Below are positions 8,630 through 17,431 of a stretch of 64,000 bases of DNA, one piece after another (the first letter of the stretch is position 1; the number at the start of each line of letters is the position of its first letter). Both the position numbers and the translations under genes were made by a program. Under the pieces are notes generated by a model. That model was not told the origin of the DNA, made no database searches, and worked only from the letters and a program-made list of their open reading frames with translations. This DNA comes from CAWCJL01 sp963795775 (GTDB lineage Bacteria > Acidobacteriota > Terriglobia > Terriglobales > Acidobacteriaceae): NCBI GenBank assembly GCA_963795775.1, contig CAWCJL010000001.1, positions 1-64,000 of the forward strand. Reading direction: 5' to 3'.

Positions 8630-9826
8630 ATGCTGCAGACAAGTCCCTCCGCAGGAAACGCAACGACAGGCACGGACACAAGAACAGGCCGGCTGCTATC
8701 GCTGGATCTGTTGCGCGGCCTCACCATCGGCTTCATGATCCTGGTCAACAACAACGGCGATGGTGCGCGGGCTTACTGGGCGCTGAAGCACGCAGCCTGG
8801 AATGGATTCACACCGACTGACCTGGTCTTTCCGACCTTTCTGTTCCTGGTGGGCGTCACCACGGTGCTTTCCACCGGAGCGCGACTCTCCAGGGGCGCCA
8901 ACCGGATGGCCTTATTCCTCCATATCGTCCGGCGGACCGTGGTGCTGTTTCTTCTGGGCCTGCTCGTGAACAGCTTTCCTCATTTCGACCTGCATACCCT
9001 ACGCATTTACGGAGTGCTGCCGCGCATCGCGATCTGTTATTTCGTGGTTGCCACCCTGTATCTGATCACTCCCGATTGGCGAAACAAGGTTGTCCTGGTA
9101 ATAGTTGCCCTTGGCGGCTATTGGGCGCTCATGCGCTTCGTGCCCGTTCCCGGCTATGGCGTTCCAACGCATCGCATTCCCTTGCTTGACCCTGACCGAA
9201 ACCTGACGGCATGGCTTGACCGGCAGATCTTCTCGGCTTCGCACCTCTACGAGCAGACGCGTGATCCAGAGGGCCTGCTGAGTACGATTCCTGCGCTCGG
9301 GACTGCGCTGATCGGCTTACTCACCGGTTTATGGCTGCGAGCTGGGCGGACCCTCGCAGAAAAGGCCCGCGGTATCGCCGTCGCCGGACTAAGCGGCATA
9401 TTGCTCGGCGGTCTTTGGAACCTCTCGTTTCCTATCAACAAGAAGCTGTGGACCAGCTCCTTCGTGCTCTTTGCAGCGGGATGGAGCCTTCTTCTGCTCG
9501 CCTGCTTCATCTGGGCGGTGGATATCCGGAGCGGAAACAGCAGAAGTACAGAAATTGCAAAGCGGCCTGGCCTGTTTACAGTGCTGCTTGTCTTCGGAAC
9601 GAATGCGATCACGGCCTATGTGTTCTCGGAACTACTCGCATCCACACTGTTCGCCATCTATGTTCGTCCTCGCGTTGCGTTGCAGCGATGGATATTCGGG
9701 TCCTTCTTGAGCTTCGTGCCGAACCCAGCTTTCGCTTCCTTGCTTTATTCGCTCGCATTTGTTGCGGTCTGCTGGGTCGTCATTTACTACCTGCTCTACC
9801 GCCGCAGGATTTTCCTCAAAATATGA
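8630..9826 (+). CDS. HGSNAT-like (heparan-alpha-glucosaminide N-acetyltransferase family) membrane acyltransferase
   Basis: The polytopic protein has about 398 residues and 10-11 predicted helices. The start LLSLDLLRGLTIGFMILVNN and the loop KHAAWNGFTPTDLVFPTFLF contain the conserved histidine that carries the acetyl group in human HGSNAT, the reference for this COG4299 family. It would move an acyl group across the inner membrane onto an extracytoplasmic sugar; the bacterial acceptor is unknown. GGAGG stands 8 bp before the ATG at 8630, whereas a farther ATG at 8591 has its purine tract too close. Its neighbours are exported sugar-related proteins, so polysaccharide modification is plausible. 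Confidence 0.8.
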   Translation: MLQTSPSAGNATTGTDTRTGRLLSLDLLRGLTIGFMILVNNNGDGARAYWALKHAAWNGFTPTDLVFPTFLFLVGVTTVLSTGARLSRGANRMALFLHIVRRTVVLFLLGLLVNSFPHFDLHTLRIYGVLPRIAICYFVVATLYLITPDWRNKVVLVIVALGGYWALMRFVPVPGYGVPTHRIPLLDPDRNLTAWLDRQIFSASHLYEQTRDPEGLLSTIPALGTALIGLLTGLWLRAGRTLAEKARGIAVAGLSGILLGGLWNLSFPINKKLWTSSFVLFAAGWSLLLLACFIWAVDIRSGNSRSTEIAKRPGLFTVLLVFGTNAITAYVFSELLASTLFAIYVRPRVALQRWIFGSFLSFVPNPAFASLLYSLAFVAVCWVVIYYLLYRRRIFLKI

Positions 9827-9968
9827 GGCGCTGTATACGAGTGGGACGGATCTCGATGCAGACCCGTTCGGTGCTGATCGCACCCCTCCAGGACGAGGAC
9901 GCTTGTTGCCCACAGCGTTGGCAGCGGAAGGGCGGTGATGCTCTAATGCATGGGCAGAAGAGGTCCGA

Positions 9969-10916
9969 ATGGAACGAAGAACATTTCTAGGCGTGGCAGC
10001 AGCGGCCGCGCTCACCTATGGGTCAGCTCTCGCTTACCGAGGGCCAGGAACAGCCCTGGTTAGCCAGGCCAGCGGCAACGCCCCGGGGCCGATGGAGCTT
10101 GGCCTGCTGATTGCCCCGGCGAAGGCGCCCGAGGAAACGATCCGCAGGGTGCACGATCTGGGGTTCAAGAATTGTTTCCTCTCACTCGATGACTACATCG
10201 GGCGGTTCACGCCGGCGGCCGCGGACCAGATCGGAAATCTCCTCGCCAGGTATGGCGTGCGAGCGACGACAGTGGAGGTCGTCGGTCCACCGCCGCTCGA
10301 ATGGAACTTCCTGCAAGGGCCATCTACTATCGGGCTGGTACCACGAAAGACCCGCGCTGCCCGCATCGCGGCGCTTGCGGGCGTCTCGGATTTTGCGAAG
10401 AAGCTCGGCGTATCCCAGGTCCAGACGCATTGCGGATTCATTCCTGAAGATCCGGCAGACCCGCTCTACCCGGAAACCGTTGCCGCAATTCGAGAGGTGG
10501 CCATCCATTGCCAGTCCAACGGCCAGAGCTTCCTGATGGAGACCGGGCAGGAGACACCCACGACCATGTCGCGGATGCTGCGTGATGTCGGCCAGCCCAA
10601 CCTGGGGGTGGGCCTGGACACTGCAAACCTGATTCTGTATGGCAAGGCGAATCCGGTCGATGCAGTGGATATCCTGGGGCCGCACGTGAGAAGCGTGCAC
10701 GCAAAAGATGGACGATGGCCAACGGATCCGAACCAGCTTGGCGAAGAGGTGTTGATCGGCAAGGGATTGGTGGACTTCAAGCAGGTCTTCACGAAACTCA
10801 AGCGCGCCGGGTATACGGGTGTCATCACCATTGAGCGGGAAACGTCCGGACCGCAACAGATCGAAGATGTGCGCAACGAGAAGCTCTACCTTGAGCAGGT
10901 CCTCGCCACGGTGTAA
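9969..10916 (+). CDS. Tat-exported sugar phosphate isomerase/epimerase-like TIM-barrel protein
   Basis: The 315-residue product starts with MERRTFLGVAAAAALTYGSALA, a Tat-like leader, then has an AP-endonuclease-2/xylose isomerase-like barrel (COG1082). Barrel signatures include FLMETGQET, VGLDTANLI and VRSVHAKDGR, where Glu, Asp and His would bind the metal; TGVITIERET closes it. AGAGG lies 6 bp upstream of ATG. It is followed within 60 bp by a Gfo/Idh protein, a common pairing in sugar or inositol-type oxidation pathways. Substrate unknown. Confidence 0.8.
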   Translation: MERRTFLGVAAAAALTYGSALAYRGPGTALVSQASGNAPGPMELGLLIAPAKAPEETIRRVHDLGFKNCFLSLDDYIGRFTPAAADQIGNLLARYGVRATTVEVVGPPPLEWNFLQGPSTIGLVPRKTRAARIAALAGVSDFAKKLGVSQVQTHCGFIPEDPADPLYPETVAAIREVAIHCQSNGQSFLMETGQETPTTMSRMLRDVGQPNLGVGLDTANLILYGKANPVDAVDILGPHVRSVHAKDGRWPTDPNQLGEEVLIGKGLVDFKQVFTKLKRAGYTGVITIERETSGPQQIEDVRNEKLYLEQVLATV

Positions 10917-10969
10917 ATCGCATGATCCAGAGACGAACTGCACCTAACTACATGGAGGAAGAAGAACGC

Positions 10970-12238
10970 ATGGATCGTCGGAGTTTTCTTGCGGGATCGG
11001 CCGCTTCTGGCCTGCTTTTGGTGAGCGCCAGGACTGCGTTTGGATACCAGGCAAACTCTGCTGTGCGTCTGGGTCTGCTTGGCTGCGGAAACAGGGGAAC
11101 TGCCGTGGCGACCTCATTTGCGCAGAACACGACGGCACGCATTGTGGCATTGGCCGATATCTTCCCGGATAACCTGGCCGCCGGGCGGGATAACTTCAAC
11201 CAGGTAAATGCGAAATTGGGACAGCCCGCGATTGATCCGAGCCTGCTCTTTCATGGACCACACGCCTTTGAGGAACTGGCGCACTCGAAAGAGATCGATA
11301 TGATCCAGATCTCGACACCGCCGTGGTTCCATGTCACGCACCTGGAAGCCGCCGTGGCAGGTGGAAAGCACGTCTATTGCGAGAAGCCGGTGGGCATCGA
11401 CGTGGTGCAGGCAAAAAGAGCTTTGGAAATCGCGAAACGGGGAGATGGAAAAGTCAGTATGGACGTAGGCTTTCAGGTGAGGAGCGCGCCTCCGATCGCC
11501 GCGGCCATGGAACGGATACACGGTGGAGCACTCGGAAAAGTCGCCACTCTGACGGGGAATTACAACGCACCCGCTTCGAAGGAGAAGACGCGGCCCGGTG
11601 AGTCCGCTGATGAATACCGGCTGCGGAACTGGCTCTGGGATCGCGCACTCTCCGGTGACATTCTGGTCGAGCAGAATATCCACATCATCGACCTATGCAA
11701 CTGGGCATTGGGAGCACACCCGCTGAAAGCAGTGACGACTGGTGGGCGCAATATCCTGACCCATGCAGGCGACTGCTGGGACAACTACCAGGTGAGCTAC
11801 ACCTACCCGAACGATGTTCGTGTCAGCTTTTCTTCAACACAGTTTGGCGATTACGGCACCTTCGATGCGGCGCTCCATCTTTTCGGAGCGGATGCCATGG
11901 CCGACCTCCCGTACTCGGGCCCCGTTCGTATTCAGGGCTCCCAACCGTGGGCCTGGCAGGACACGAACCCTCAAGCGGCAGGAAGCGGCACCTTTGCGGC
12001 AAACGGCGCTTTCTCTGACAATCTGGCGCTTGCTGATCGCGAGAAGGACCGCACTTTCATCGAGAGCATCACATCCGGCAAATACCATAACCAGATTCCG
12101 GAAGGTGTGGATACGGCGCTTACCTGCATGCTGGGGCGCATGGCGGGGTACCAAAAACGCGAAGTCACGTGGCAGGAACTGCTGGACCACGGCGAAACGT
12201 ATCCGCTGGGAATGAACCTGAACGAGTTTGCCTCCTGA
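10970..12238 (+). CDS. Tat-exported Gfo/Idh/MocA family oxidoreductase
   Basis: The product has about 422 residues. The chosen start gives MDRRSFLAGSAASGLLLVSA, a Tat signal with the RRSFL core; a longer frame from 10922 would bury this leader. The Rossmann motif is RLGLLGCGNRG. The segment EKPVGIDV contains the catalytic EKP lysine, and DLCNWALGAHP lies in the C-terminal domain. NAD(P)-bearing members exported by Tat usually act on periplasmic glycans or sugars, as in the GH109-like group. It forms an operon with the TIM-barrel gene 53 bp upstream. Substrate unknown. Confidence 0.85.
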   Translation: MDRRSFLAGSAASGLLLVSARTAFGYQANSAVRLGLLGCGNRGTAVATSFAQNTTARIVALADIFPDNLAAGRDNFNQVNAKLGQPAIDPSLLFHGPHAFEELAHSKEIDMIQISTPPWFHVTHLEAAVAGGKHVYCEKPVGIDVVQAKRALEIAKRGDGKVSMDVGFQVRSAPPIAAAMERIHGGALGKVATLTGNYNAPASKEKTRPGESADEYRLRNWLWDRALSGDILVEQNIHIIDLCNWALGAHPLKAVTTGGRNILTHAGDCWDNYQVSYTYPNDVRVSFSSTQFGDYGTFDAALHLFGADAMADLPYSGPVRIQGSQPWAWQDTNPQAAGSGTFAANGAFSDNLALADREKDRTFIESITSGKYHNQIPEGVDTALTCMLGRMAGYQKREVTWQELLDHGETYPLGMNLNEFAS

Positions 12239-12310
12239 AAGCGAGCAACCCGGCTGATGTTCAGGTCGGGCATCCAGTCGCCTGGAAGGCTAAGCGTCCC
12301 GACTTCACCC

Positions 12311-12326
12311 CGGTCTCTTCAGACCG
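12311..12326. terminator. Small hairpin between convergent genes
   Basis: CGGTCT (12311-12316) and AGACCG (12321-12326) form a 6-bp stem with a CTTC loop in the 129-bp space between the convergent Gfo/Idh gene and pntB. No T-tract follows, so it is a weak terminator candidate. Confidence 0.3.
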
Positions 12327-12367
12327 CGGCCAGGGGCGCCAGGCTTCTCCCCAAAATCACCACGAGC

Positions 12368-13762
12368 TTAGCCGTGGTGAGTGCCCGCAAGTTCGCGGAC
12401 GATGTCGCCCACAAAGGCTTTTGCGTCGCCAAAGAGCATCAGAGTCTTGTCCACATAGTAGAGAGGATTATCGATTCCAGCGAAGCCTGGACTCATGCTG
12501 CGCTTGATCACCATGACGGTTTGAGCCTTGTCCACGTCGATTATGGGCATGCCGTAAATGGGGCTGGACTGGTCGGTGCGCGCGGCGGGATTAGTAACAT
12601 CGTTGGCCCCGATGACAAGGACGACGTCGGTTTGCGGGAGATCGGAGTTCATGTCGTCCATATCGAAGAGGCGATCGTAAGGGATGTCGGCCTCGGCAAG
12701 CAGGACGTTCATGTGGCCGGGCATGCGGCCCGCGACGGGATGGATGCCGAATTTCACATCGATACCCTTCTTGGTGAGAATTTCGTAGAGTTCGCGGACC
12801 TTGTGTTGGGCCTGAGCGACGGCCATACCGTAGCCGGGAACGATGGCGACCTTGCTGGTGGCGGAGAGAATCGCGGCAGCTTCTTCGGCATTGGCGCTGC
12901 GAACCGTTCGTTCCTCGGCGATTGCTTTGGCGCCGGCTTGAACCTGGCCGAATGCACCGAACATGACGTTGGTGAACGAGCGATTCATGGCTTTGCACAT
13001 GATCACGGAAAGGATGAAGCCCGAGGAGCCGTCGAGCGCGCCGGCGACGACGAGAACCTTGCTATTGAGCACGAACCCGAGGAGGGCGGCCGAGAGGCCG
13101 GCGTACGCGTTGAGGAGCGAGATGACAGTCGGCATGTCCGCGCCGCCAATGGGCGTGACCAGCAGGATTCCGAAGAACAACGCGACCCCCACCATGGCTG
13201 GGAAGAGGTGCATGTAATCCGGATGGATCGTGAGAACAATCGCGATTACGATCGCGGAGCCGAGGACCGAGAGGCTGACGATGTTCTGCCCGCGGTAGGT
13301 AATCGGGCGCTGCGGGAGAATCTCCTGGAGCTTTCCGGCAGCAATGAGGCTGCCGGTGAAGGTCAGCGAGCCGATGATCACTTCCATTGCGATCTCGACC
13401 ATGCTGAACTTCGTGACATGCGGCGCGTGCACGTAATACTCGGCGATACCGATCATGGTTGCGGACAAAGCGCCGAACGCGTGACTAAGAGCGGTTCGCT
13501 GAGGCACGGCCGTCATGCGGACCAGGCCGAGTGGAATGCCGATGGCGGCGCCAATGATCAGCGCGATGGCGATCCACTTATATTGCACAAGGGCGGGATT
13601 GAAGAGTGTCGCTGCGACAGCAAGTGCCGCGCCAATTTCGCCGGCAATGACTCCGTGACGTGCAGTTGACGGCGAGCTGAGCCACTTCAGCGAGAGGATG
13701 AAGAGGACGGCTGCAGCTATGTAGGCGAAGTCGATGAGCTGCCCGATGGCGACAGTTGTCAT
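12368..13762 (-). CDS. pntB: NAD(P) transhydrogenase subunit beta
   Basis: The 464-residue product matches PntB. The N-terminal half is membrane-embedded with eight or nine helices (for example IDFAYIAAAVLFILSLKWL). The C-terminal NADP(H)-binding domain III contains VAIVPGYGMAVAQAQ, IHPVAGRMPGHMNVLLAEA, VLVIGANDVTNPAA and VMVIKRSMSPGFAG. The complex couples proton movement across the inner membrane to hydride transfer between NADH and NADP, supplying NADPH. The gene is third in pntAA-pntAB-pntB, with an ATGA overlap with pntAB. A long open frame on the opposite strand is only a shadow. Confidence 0.95.
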   Translation of the reverse strand: MTTVAIGQLIDFAYIAAAVLFILSLKWLSSPSTARHGVIAGEIGAALAVAATLFNPALVQYKWIAIALIIGAAIGIPLGLVRMTAVPQRTALSHAFGALSATMIGIAEYYVHAPHVTKFSMVEIAMEVIIGSLTFTGSLIAAGKLQEILPQRPITYRGQNIVSLSVLGSAIVIAIVLTIHPDYMHLFPAMVGVALFFGILLVTPIGGADMPTVISLLNAYAGLSAALLGFVLNSKVLVVAGALDGSSGFILSVIMCKAMNRSFTNVMFGAFGQVQAGAKAIAEERTVRSANAEEAAAILSATSKVAIVPGYGMAVAQAQHKVRELYEILTKKGIDVKFGIHPVAGRMPGHMNVLLAEADIPYDRLFDMDDMNSDLPQTDVVLVIGANDVTNPAARTDQSSPIYGMPIIDVDKAQTVMVIKRSMSPGFAGIDNPLYYVDKTLMLFGDAKAFVGDIVRELAGTHHG

Positions 13763-14055
13763 GATTTCTTGGGCTTCCCGGCCTTAAACATGCGCAACAT
13801 CCGGTCAGTAATCAGAAAGCCGCCGACCATGTTGCTGAACGAAGCAGCCACGGCGATGGTGCCGAGTACAGTCGTGAGGGTCGTCTCGTGCAGGCCGGCA
13901 ATGATGATGGCGGCGACCACGACAATAGCATCAAGCGCATTTGTCAGCGACATCAGCGGGGTGTGCAGTAGCGGCGAAACGCGCTTGATCAGTTCAAACC
14001 CGACGAAGCCCGCCAGAATGAACACGAAAAGATTCGAGATGAAATCCGCAGGCAC
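13759..14055 (-). CDS. pntAB: NAD(P) transhydrogenase subunit alpha, membrane part
   Basis: The 98-residue protein has three hydrophobic helices. FVFILAGFVGFELIKRV, HTPLMSLTNALDAIVVV and FLITDRMLRMF match the membrane segment that is the C-terminal portion of single-chain PntA. It starts with GTG preceded by GGAGG 6 bp upstream. It works with PntAA and PntB in the proton-translocating transhydrogenase; the separate small alpha-2 gene is the usual three-gene form. Confidence 0.93.
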   Translation of the reverse strand: MPADFISNLFVFILAGFVGFELIKRVSPLLHTPLMSLTNALDAIVVVAAIIIAGLHETTLTTVLGTIAVAASFSNMVGGFLITDRMLRMFKAGKPKKS

Positions 14056-14068
14056 TCCGATCCTCCTT

Positions 14069-15250
14069 TTACGGCGCTTGCTCCTGATTGACCGCGGGCG
14101 GCATTGCGAAAAATTCGCGGACGCGCACGTTCACCACCTCGCCGCCGCGCGTCACCAGGGTGTTGCGGATGATCTCGTCATCCGCGTCGAGGCGTGGCTT
14201 GCCTTCCTTCACAAGATGCGTAATAAAGGCCACCATGTTACGCGCATACAATTGGCTCGCGTCGTGTGGGACGCTGCTGCCCAGGTTTACCCAGCCGATG
14301 ATCGTGACCCCGCCGGCAACGAACTTCTCGCCGATCTGGGTGAGTTCGCAATTCCCGCCGCGCTCAGCCGCGAGATCCACGATCACCGAACCCGGCGCCA
14401 TGCCCGCCACCATCTCGCGCGTGATGAGGATCGGCGACTTCTTCCCGGGAATAACCGCCGCCGTGATCACCACGTCACTCTCGGCGACGACGCGGGTCAG
14501 CAGCTCGCGCTGGCGGTTGTAGAACGATTCGTTTTGCGCCTGCGCGTAGCCACCCGCATCTTGCGCATTTTGCGCTTCGATGGGCAGCTCCACGAATCGC
14601 GCCCCGACGCTTTGCACCTGCTCCTTCACAGCGGGACGTAAATCGTATGCCGAAGTGACCGCACCGAGCCGCCGAGCCGTCGCAATCGCCTGCAGGCCCG
14701 CTACACCGGCGCCGATCACCAACACACGCGCAGGCGTAATCGTTCCAGCGGCGGTGGTCATCATGGGGAACAGGCGTGGCAGCGTGTTGGCTGCGATCAG
14801 CACAGCCCTGTAGCCGCAGACGGTACCCATCGAGGAAAGCGCGTCCATGCTCTGCGCCCGGGTAACGCGGGGCATCAGCTCGACGGCGAAGGAAACAACT
14901 CCCGCGCGGGCGATGTCCTGGAGGGTCTCGAGTTGGCCCAGCGGCCGCAAGAATCCGATCAACAATTGGCCGGGGCGATACAGGGGAAGGTCGGCCTTGC
15001 CAGTCTTGTCATTCGAGCCGTAGCAAAGGACCTGAACGATAATATCGGCGGTGCGAAACACCTCGGCTCGGTCAGTGACTACCTTCGCGCCTTTAGCGAT
15101 GTACTCGGCGTCGGGATAGCCGGCCTCAAGCCCAGCATTCTGTTCCACCACCACGTCCAGGCCAATCTTCTTGAGGTTCGCAACGGCGGACGGCACGAGC
15201 GCGACGCGGCGTTCGCCTGGATAGCTTTCACGCGGAACCCCAACAATCAT
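14069..15250 (-). CDS. pntAA: NAD(P) transhydrogenase subunit alpha, NAD-binding part
   Basis: The 393-residue product is related to alanine dehydrogenase. It begins MIVGVPRESYPGERRVALVP, contains the NAD-binding motif VLVIGAGVAGLQAIATARRLGA, then SAYDLRPAVKEQVQSVGA and the mobile-loop region VITAAVIPGKKSPILIT. This is domain I, which binds NAD(H) on the cytoplasmic side. The start at 15250 has GAGGA 9 bp upstream and aligns with the family; 28 more in-frame residues upstream are unlikely to be translated. First gene of the pnt operon, 13 bp before pntAB. Confidence 0.94.
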   Translation of the reverse strand: MIVGVPRESYPGERRVALVPSAVANLKKIGLDVVVEQNAGLEAGYPDAEYIAKGAKVVTDRAEVFRTADIIVQVLCYGSNDKTGKADLPLYRPGQLLIGFLRPLGQLETLQDIARAGVVSFAVELMPRVTRAQSMDALSSMGTVCGYRAVLIAANTLPRLFPMMTTAAGTITPARVLVIGAGVAGLQAIATARRLGAVTSAYDLRPAVKEQVQSVGARFVELPIEAQNAQDAGGYAQAQNESFYNRQRELLTRVVAESDVVITAAVIPGKKSPILITREMVAGMAPGSVIVDLAAERGGNCELTQIGEKFVAGGVTIIGWVNLGSSVPHDASQLYARNMVAFITHLVKEGKPRLDADDEIIRNTLVTRGGEVVNVRVREFFAMPPAVNQEQAP

Positions 15251-15403
15251 TCGTTCATTCCTCGTCACGCAAGCTCGCCAGGGTGACCATACCGTAGCCT
15301 CTGCACCAAAGAGCACACCCTGGTTGGCCGCCATTCCAGCAGGCCGCTATTCCAGCAGGCCGGCGGCACCATTGACAACCCGAAATGCCTCATGCCGTTC
15401 GCT

Positions 15404-15935
15404 TCACATGCGCGCGCTGCCGGCTAGTGTGTGCCGCGCGTATGGGTGCAGTTGAAGTCGGGCAATTATAGCCCTGCCAGCCACCTTGAAGCCGATTCGA
15501 TCGACACTGGGCGGTTGGTCGGCAACCGTGGGGAGATCCACGAGGTCAGCGTCCTCGATCCGGGCTTGAGTACGGCGCGGGAAGCAGTACGAGAGTCCCT
15601 CGAAAGGAAGCCCCATCTTCCGGCCGATGAACCGCGGCGGCAAGGTGGGTGAGCCTGGAATCGCCGATGAGAAGGCCATCTGGGGCGCTGGTCCTCGACC
15701 AGGCCGCAATGCCGAACTCGGCAAGCTCGCTGCGCACGACCTCCGGGGTACTCGCGCGAAACGGCGCGGCAAGACCCACGGTGACCTTGTGCAGATGCAA
15801 TGGTTCCCGGGCCGCCCCTCCTTGCAGACGAGCGAACCGTATCTCGCACCCGACAGCGGCTTCACCGGGAATGTATTCTTGCCCTTGGATCCAACTTGGT
15901 TGAGGCACAAGGGTCAATTCTCGATGTGGGAACAC
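15404..15935 (-). pseudogene. Possible decayed gene, unrecognised
   Basis: Two overlapping minus-strand frames look protein-like in succession. The segment from 15935 to about 15560 carries regular residues such as SWIQGQEYIPGEAAVGCEIRF and PDGLLIGDSRLTHLAAA. The segment from about 15580 to 15404 reads DADLVDLPTVADQPPSVDRIG. A frame change near 15560-15580 would join them. No family was recognised and no ribosome site supports a start. The plus strand has an open frame here too, upstream of the membrane protein at 15924. The 15251-15923 space otherwise holds no supported gene. Confidence 0.25.
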
Positions 15936-17252
15936 TCGCTCGCGTACAGGAAGAGATTGCTGCTCGGACTGGCTTTACTTCTTCTGCCTATATTCTCCTT
16001 TTGCGTGATCTTGCAGATGGAGGCCGTGAATATGCCTCTTCTGGACGACTATCCCGCGGTTCTTAATTTCCTCAATGTGCTGATTCGGCTCAATGGCAGC
16101 CGAGCCAAAACAGCTTACATCTTTACCGCGCAACACAACGAATACAAGCTGATATTTGAGCATGCGATTTTCGCAGCACAGTATTACATTATTGGACATG
16201 TCAACTTCCTGTTTCTGATGGCACTGGGCAACAGTTTCGTCCTTCTTATTCTTCTCGTTCTCTGGAAAATGTTCGTTTTTCCCGGCTGCCAACCTGGAGA
16301 GCGCCTACTCCTATTCACGCCAGTCCCATTTTTCCTTATCCAACTGCACTATGCCGAGACACTGGATTGGTCCATGGCTGGGCTCCAGAATCTTCCGGTC
16401 ATATTCTTTGCGCTATTGGCCATCCTGCTGCTGACGCGAGATACTGCCGCGAGCTTCTGGTGGGCGGTTCTCGCTCTTGCATTTTCTGCTGCGTCATCGG
16501 GCAATGGCTTTCTGGTGGCGCCCATCGGTTTTGGAATTCTATTTCAGAGTCGCCGCTTCGTTCGCCTCATATCCTGGTGCATCGGCACGCTCGCGATGGC
16601 AGCATTGTATTTCTATCACTACGACTTTCTGGCCGCACAGACCCCCAGGTCCGGCTCTGTCCTCGATTCACTGCGGCACATCCATCTACTTTATGCATTT
16701 GTTTTTCTAGGATCGGCCTTTGCACCTCTTCGATACTTATTGGCTGCGCTCACGTGTCTGTGTTTTGTGGCAGCCCTGCGCACAGGGTACCGGTTCACAC
16801 ATCCTGCTGTGTTCTACTCCATGGTTTGGATCTTTCTGACAGCAATCGGACTGTCGGGGATCCGATCCGGCTTTGGCGTGCAGCAGAGCTTATCCTCGCG
16901 TTACACCATATACTCAGACCTGCTGCTTATCTTCTGCTTCATGTTTCTCACTAGCAGGTTCCGGTCCACTCCTAGGCTCACTCCGTACAAGACCAATGCC
17001 TTCATTGCATGCCTGCTTTGCTCCATGATTCTGGCGGTCTGGAGCGATCTTGACGGCTACCGTATTCTTTCCGCACGGAAAGCTCAGGTAGTGCAAGGCA
17101 TGATGCGGTGGGAACAGGAGACTCTGAATGGCAAAGTGCGCGCGTCAAGAACTGTGTTGACCGGCCCTCCGATCGCGCGCTTCTATGACCATGCGCAGGA
17201 GACATTGACGCAATCGATTGACCTGGGCTTGTATCGACCACCATACGATTAG
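15924..17252 (+). CDS. Polytopic inner-membrane protein of unknown function
   Basis: The product has about 442 residues and ten or more hydrophobic segments, beginning with LLLGLALLLLPIFSFCVILQM. Between the first two segments is a loop with MPLLDDYPAVLNFLN and IFTAQHNEYKLIFEHA. Its pattern (acidic DDY loop after the first helix, many helices, short C-terminal tail) resembles GT-C-type or DUF6056-like membrane glycosyltransferase families, but no catalytic motif can be confirmed. The ATG at 15924 was chosen because it directly precedes the first helix; upstream in-frame sequence is low-complexity and overlaps a possible minus-strand remnant. GC content and codon use are lower than in neighbours, as is usual for surface-polysaccharide genes. 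Confidence 0.6.
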   Translation: MWEHSLAYRKRLLLGLALLLLPIFSFCVILQMEAVNMPLLDDYPAVLNFLNVLIRLNGSRAKTAYIFTAQHNEYKLIFEHAIFAAQYYIIGHVNFLFLMALGNSFVLLILLVLWKMFVFPGCQPGERLLLFTPVPFFLIQLHYAETLDWSMAGLQNLPVIFFALLAILLLTRDTAASFWWAVLALAFSAASSGNGFLVAPIGFGILFQSRRFVRLISWCIGTLAMAALYFYHYDFLAAQTPRSGSVLDSLRHIHLLYAFVFLGSAFAPLRYLLAALTCLCFVAALRTGYRFTHPAVFYSMVWIFLTAIGLSGIRSGFGVQQSLSSRYTIYSDLLLIFCFMFLTSRFRSTPRLTPYKTNAFIACLLCSMILAVWSDLDGYRILSARKAQVVQGMMRWEQETLNGKVRASRTVLTGPPIARFYDHAQETLTQSIDLGLYRPPYD

Positions 17253-17431
17253 GTTTTCGTCAGGAGCAAAGCCTGCAAGTCGCTAGATGTGGACTGCCGG
17301 GCGGCCGTCCCCAGAGAGCGTCCGCTCGAGCCACCCCACTGGAGAATCCCAATGCGTGACCAGCAGCGGACGGATCTCGGAGTCTTTCAAGCGACATGGC
17401 GGGGCAAGGAAAGCATCCCGGTCCTGGGTGA

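Noticed and set aside
12257..13669. 470-residue open frame on the plus strand
   Set aside because: Lies entirely antisense to pntB, has a composition rich in His, Asp and Arg, and shows no domain; it results from third-position GC bias.
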